NCBI GenBank assembly: GCA_034336665.1
Contig: CM067570.1
Coordinates: forward strand, 13,933,502 to 13,997,501
Source: Luscinia megarhynchos
Lineage: Eukaryota; Chordata; Aves; Passeriformes; Turdidae
Length of the DNA stretch: 64,000 bases
Direction: 5' to 3'
The notes under the pieces were generated by a model, which worked only from the letters and a program-made list of their open reading frames with translations, did no database searches and was not told the DNA's origin. Position 1 is the first letter of the stretch, and each line of letters opens with the position of its first letter. Below are positions 59,901 through 64,000 of the stretch, one piece after another. The position numbers and the translations under genes are program-made.

Positions 59901-62620
59901 ACTTCATTTTACACTAAGTAGACCCACAGAATAATGAGACTTCACTTTATGCTAAATAAATACCCTGAATGAACAATATTCTGCTTAACACAAGGAGTAT
60001 CTGTAAAATGTAAGGCAAGTGCAGTTGACAGAAATTGACAGAAGTTCCCCTCCATTGAATTACACTGCTGTCACAAATGTAAAGTTCTATTCAGACACAT
60101 ATTTAGATATAACCCCAGACAGTGGGGTAAAGCAGCAGTTGGTAAGGACCTATTCATCCATCAAATGAATATCTGATAAGACATAGGCAGAATAGGCACA
60201 GGCTTAGCCAGAAGTAAATACTAAAGCAACCAAAAAGAGATTTCTAACAGAATGTTAAAGCAAACTGTCACTCTAACATTCTTTTCTTTGCTTATTAGAA
60301 TTATACAGTGCAGTAAATGTTTAAATTTCAGTGTTTGGTCAGTAAATCTTGATTCTTTCTGAGGTTCCTTAGCCCTTTTCTCACAGTTGCTTTTGCTTCC
60401 CTTGTAAAATAAATCAAATAAAATAAAGCCCTGTTCTCTGAGCTCCAGATACCTCAATCTTAAGGTCAAGGATGTTTTTGCTACCACACCCATTTCTTTT
60501 AACCTCTCAATGCCCTTTGATCTAGGGCTGTTGGCATAGGAAGAGCTTTGCTACAGTTGATATTATCTTCGGCACTACAGCAGAAACCTGAAACATTCTT
60601 GCTCCTTTGCACAAAACTGGGTTTCTGCAAGGTGCTGCAAAACTTTTAAAATAATTTTAATCTACATAAAAACGGACTGAAAAGGCAAGACCAAAATAAA
60701 ACCTCTGTTCTGAGAATTAAGCATTTCATGTAATCCATGGCACATGATGAAAAACACAAAAACAAAGTAACCCCCTCAAAAATACAAATAAAAACAAAAC
60801 CCAAACAACAACAAAAAAAGAAAGGCTGTGATTACTGCAAAACCATTGCAACAAGGGAGTTATTATCCTAATATCTAAAAAGTTGTGATAAACCTTTTAA
60901 TATTGTGCACAGTAAGCATCAGCTCATGGGGGAACCTTGGTATTATTACTGGATAACACAAAAGAAAAAACAGAAAAGCAGACATACTGATGTGTCCCCT
61001 TCCCAAGACGTATTTTCTATATTTTTCAAACCAGATTTACACTTAGAGTATTCTGAGTATATTCTCCTATTGCACTAAGCTGAGCACATTATGACTCCAC
61101 AAATGCTGCCTGTTTCAACTTCCTGCCAGTTGAAAAAAAACACACACAGCCTCATCTAAAGAACTAACTTACATCTTCTTAGTACATCCATTGCTTTGCT
61201 GAAGGTTGGAGAAGGCAAGGTCAAATTGTATTCAGCACAAGCAGAAAGGTTTGTTATAGTTTTACTTGTGAAGGAATTTATTAATAGCCGACTGAACATG
61301 TCTCCCACACAGAAGAATGCTCACCTTTCTAATGGTCTCATGATTTCCTGAGGTGAATGATTAATTTCACCATCATTACATATAAACTTCCCCTCTTTAT
61401 GAATATTCACACTATACCATAGTTAAAGGGGAAATTTGCAAGATTAAAAATTGATGATTTCCAAGTTTGTACCCAAATTTTTCAGTGAACATTTCTGGGA
61501 TATAATAAAATAATTTCCATTTCACTTTGAATTCACAGTGCACATGTACCATATAAACTCACAGTGAAAAACATAAAGAGAAAGTAAGTTCCACAAGTCT
61601 CAAGCTTATTCATGTTTAACCTTCTTTTCCAGAAAGATGTTTAGAATGTCAAAATAATATGTTAATAAACTAAATAGTTTCACTTGAATGCGATGGGCTA
61701 GACTTCTAGAGTTAGTTATCTATCAGGTGCATTTGCTTCCAGAAATCTTCTTGCTGAGTACCCTGAACTAATATTTACAATAAACAAAATATACCCTGCA
61801 CAAGAGATTTGAAAAAAGTTGGCTTTATCTCTGTACCAATTTCTCACAGCCACATAAATGAAGGGAAGAGGATAAAGCAGAAGGAACATACACGATGGCT
61901 CAAACTCCTCCTCCCCTCAAAAACTGGCATTCATTTAATTTTCATTAAAAAGCAATCTACATGTACCTATATAAGAACACATAATTTACTGAAAGACACA
62001 AATGTCAAAAATCTTTGCAAAGAACAAACAACCATCAGACTCTTACATTCAGTCAAAAATGAAGTATTAAAAGTTCTCTTTTACAGCAGCAACTTGATTC
62101 CAGGAAATTCAGTTTTTACAGCAAACAAACACGAGCCATTACTTATTTTTTATATTTTCAGTAAATCTAGCAGACATGGGAACATTTGCTCTAAAGTGAA
62201 GAAAAAATTTACAAATATAGCCTCTTCAAGTGATATATTACAAGATTCCCAGTTTTTAAAGGGCATCTCTGCATTGTTCATAAAAACCACACCTAAAGAC
62301 AGTAAAGAACAAAATTCTGTTAACATTGTAAGACAACACAGTATGGATAAAAGGTATTTTAGCTGGCAAATGAAAAACTCCAAATTTCTCCTTTACTAGT
62401 GTAGCATACTGCAGAGACCAGTGCAATATAAACAGATTTTGCATGTTAAGTTGTTGAATCTATACTGTTTTCCATCATTGTATTTATTATCTGCTTATCC
62501 TGTTATCAATTTTAAGTTGCAGCCAGCTTAACTCTATTAAATCATTATATCTGCAAACAATTAAAAGCATTCCAAATATGACATATCATATTAGTTCGAA
62601 ACATTAACAACAGTGTTCCA
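56901..62620. other. Intergenic region between MAP3K2 promoter and PECR
   Basis: About 5.7 kb with no exon, RNA gene or transposon recognised. The stretch 57700-58560 has a more balanced composition and frames of 62-104 codons on both strands with no homology I know. A 196-codon plus-strand frame at 61809-62399 is listed separately. Confidence 0.6.
61809..62399 (+). other. Unrecognised 196-codon open reading frame (coding status doubtful)
   Basis: ATG-to-TAG frame in AT-rich DNA downstream of PECR and opposite to it. The translation is Lys/Ser/Ile-rich, has no membrane segment or motif I recognise, and resembles no family known to me. No splice sites, Kozak context or CpG promoter support it. 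It is unusually long for this base composition but is probably a chance frame. Confidence 0.15.
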
Positions 62621-62852
62621 TCTTATTTTTATTTATTTTCAGAGAAATACTTACTCTACTTGGTCTTTAAAACCATTGTTGAACACTCAGTATGTGGCTG
62701 AACAAAACCAGTGTAGAGCTAACACTTACCCAAGGATTATTGATGCAACTAATAGTAAAATATTTAAATTACCTTTTCCGTAAATTCATCATGAACAGAA
62801 GGATTCCTACACATTCCCTCTTGGCTACCTGCACTGCAAAGTAAGTATTGTT

Positions 62853-62858
62853 TTTATT
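62853..62858 (-). terminator. PECR: Candidate poly(A) signal AATAAA for PECR
   Basis: AATAAA on the minus strand, 265 nt past the PECR stop. Further hexamers at 62632-62637 and 62628-62633 are alternatives. The 3' UTR thus probably occupies about 62600-63122. Confidence 0.45.
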
Positions 62859-63122
62859 CACTTCTGGTTGGGATTTTTCATTGCTTAATGCCCGTGCAAA
62901 TGGATTTGTATCTTTTGTATCTTTTCCCAAAAGACTGAATCTTTTCAGGGTGAGTGTTTTCAGAGCCTTTCAAAAGTTTTAAATATAAACCAACAAAATC
63001 AAGACACTTAATGTAGATACAAATGAGCGAAAAAAAAATTATTATTGAGACTAGTAAAGCCAAATCACAAAGCAAGATTATCAGCAAGGGTGCAACAGGG
63101 AACAAGGTAAAATCTCTTTCTT

Positions 63123-63445
<323 letters not shown>

Positions 63446-64000
63446 CTAGGAAAAGAATGACAACCTTAATATTTCTTAAACTGCTGGGAATTGTTCATGT
63501 CAAAAGTAGTTGTGAAATGTTTTACAGGCAAGATATAGTAACATTTTCTAATTAGTAATGAAAACTATAACAGCCTTAAAGCCATCCTTCCAGCCACAAA
63601 CATCAAGCATGAGGAAAGCAGTAAGTAAGCAAGAGGAAAAAAAGTAAGCTGTCACATAGCAGCATCAGGTACCAAAAAACCAACAGAAAAAGGTTGATCA
63701 GTTTATCAAAAATGCACATTTTTGGTGGGAGAGAGCTAAGTGCCTTTAAGTTACACTTTTTTTCCCCTTAATATTCATTCTTTCAGTCCTTCCTGTTGAA
63801 GGCAACTTCTTCAAGAAATAAAGTCTACTTATCAAAGCTGTAAGAGGCAGCTGAATTAAATTTTCTGTAGAACAGTGACTACTGGTTAAACCTCTCACTT
63901 GGCACAATCATACATTGCTACATGCTTTCTTCTTTTTAAATATTCTATCACAGTGCAAAATTAAATCTTTTTTGTTCTCCATATAATAAAGTGGCTTCAA

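Overview
This window is vertebrate nuclear DNA, almost certainly from a bird. It has small exons with GT-AG introns, AT-rich introns and two CpG islands. Diverged CR1-type LINE fragments are present, and one ERVL-type solo LTR of the kind common in songbird genomes. No prokaryotic or phage genes, CRISPR arrays or RNA genes were seen. Exons were found by translating both strands and comparing with remembered vertebrate proteins; no database was searched.

Three protein-coding genes are present, all on the minus strand. (1) 1-6781: the 5' half of ERCC3 (XPB, the TFIIH DNA translocase). Exons 1-8 encode residues 1-444 from the start codon through the DEVH box; later exons lie beyond the left edge. 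Its CpG island covers about 6160-6920. (2) 13630-39930: the complete coding region of MAP3K2 (MEKK2). Sixteen coding exons join in frame to 623 codons: an N-terminal PB1 domain, a serine-rich linker and a C-terminal STE11-class kinase domain. The 3' UTR probably occupies much of 7100-13629. The 5' end is probably the CpG island at about 56000-56900, leaving a first intron of about 16 kb. (3) 63123-63445: the last two exons of PECR (peroxisomal trans-2-enoyl-CoA reductase), with the rest beyond the right edge.

The genes are head-to-tail and not an operon-like unit. ERCC3 acts in transcription initiation and nucleotide excision repair, MAP3K2 in JNK/ERK5 MAP-kinase signalling, and PECR in peroxisomal fatty-acyl metabolism. 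From memory, ERCC3-MAP3K2 adjacency is shared with mammals, while PECR lies elsewhere on human chromosome 2.

I found no new multi-gene system. The observations most worth checking are a non-canonical peroxisomal targeting tripeptide on PECR, a TAGTAG tandem splice acceptor in MAP3K2, a MAP3K2 start codon isolated in a tiny exon behind an eight-codon upstream ORF, an antisense solo LTR with intact target-site duplications in a MAP3K2 intron, twin abutting hairpins in MAP3K2 intron 1, and a 196-codon orphan ORF downstream of PECR.
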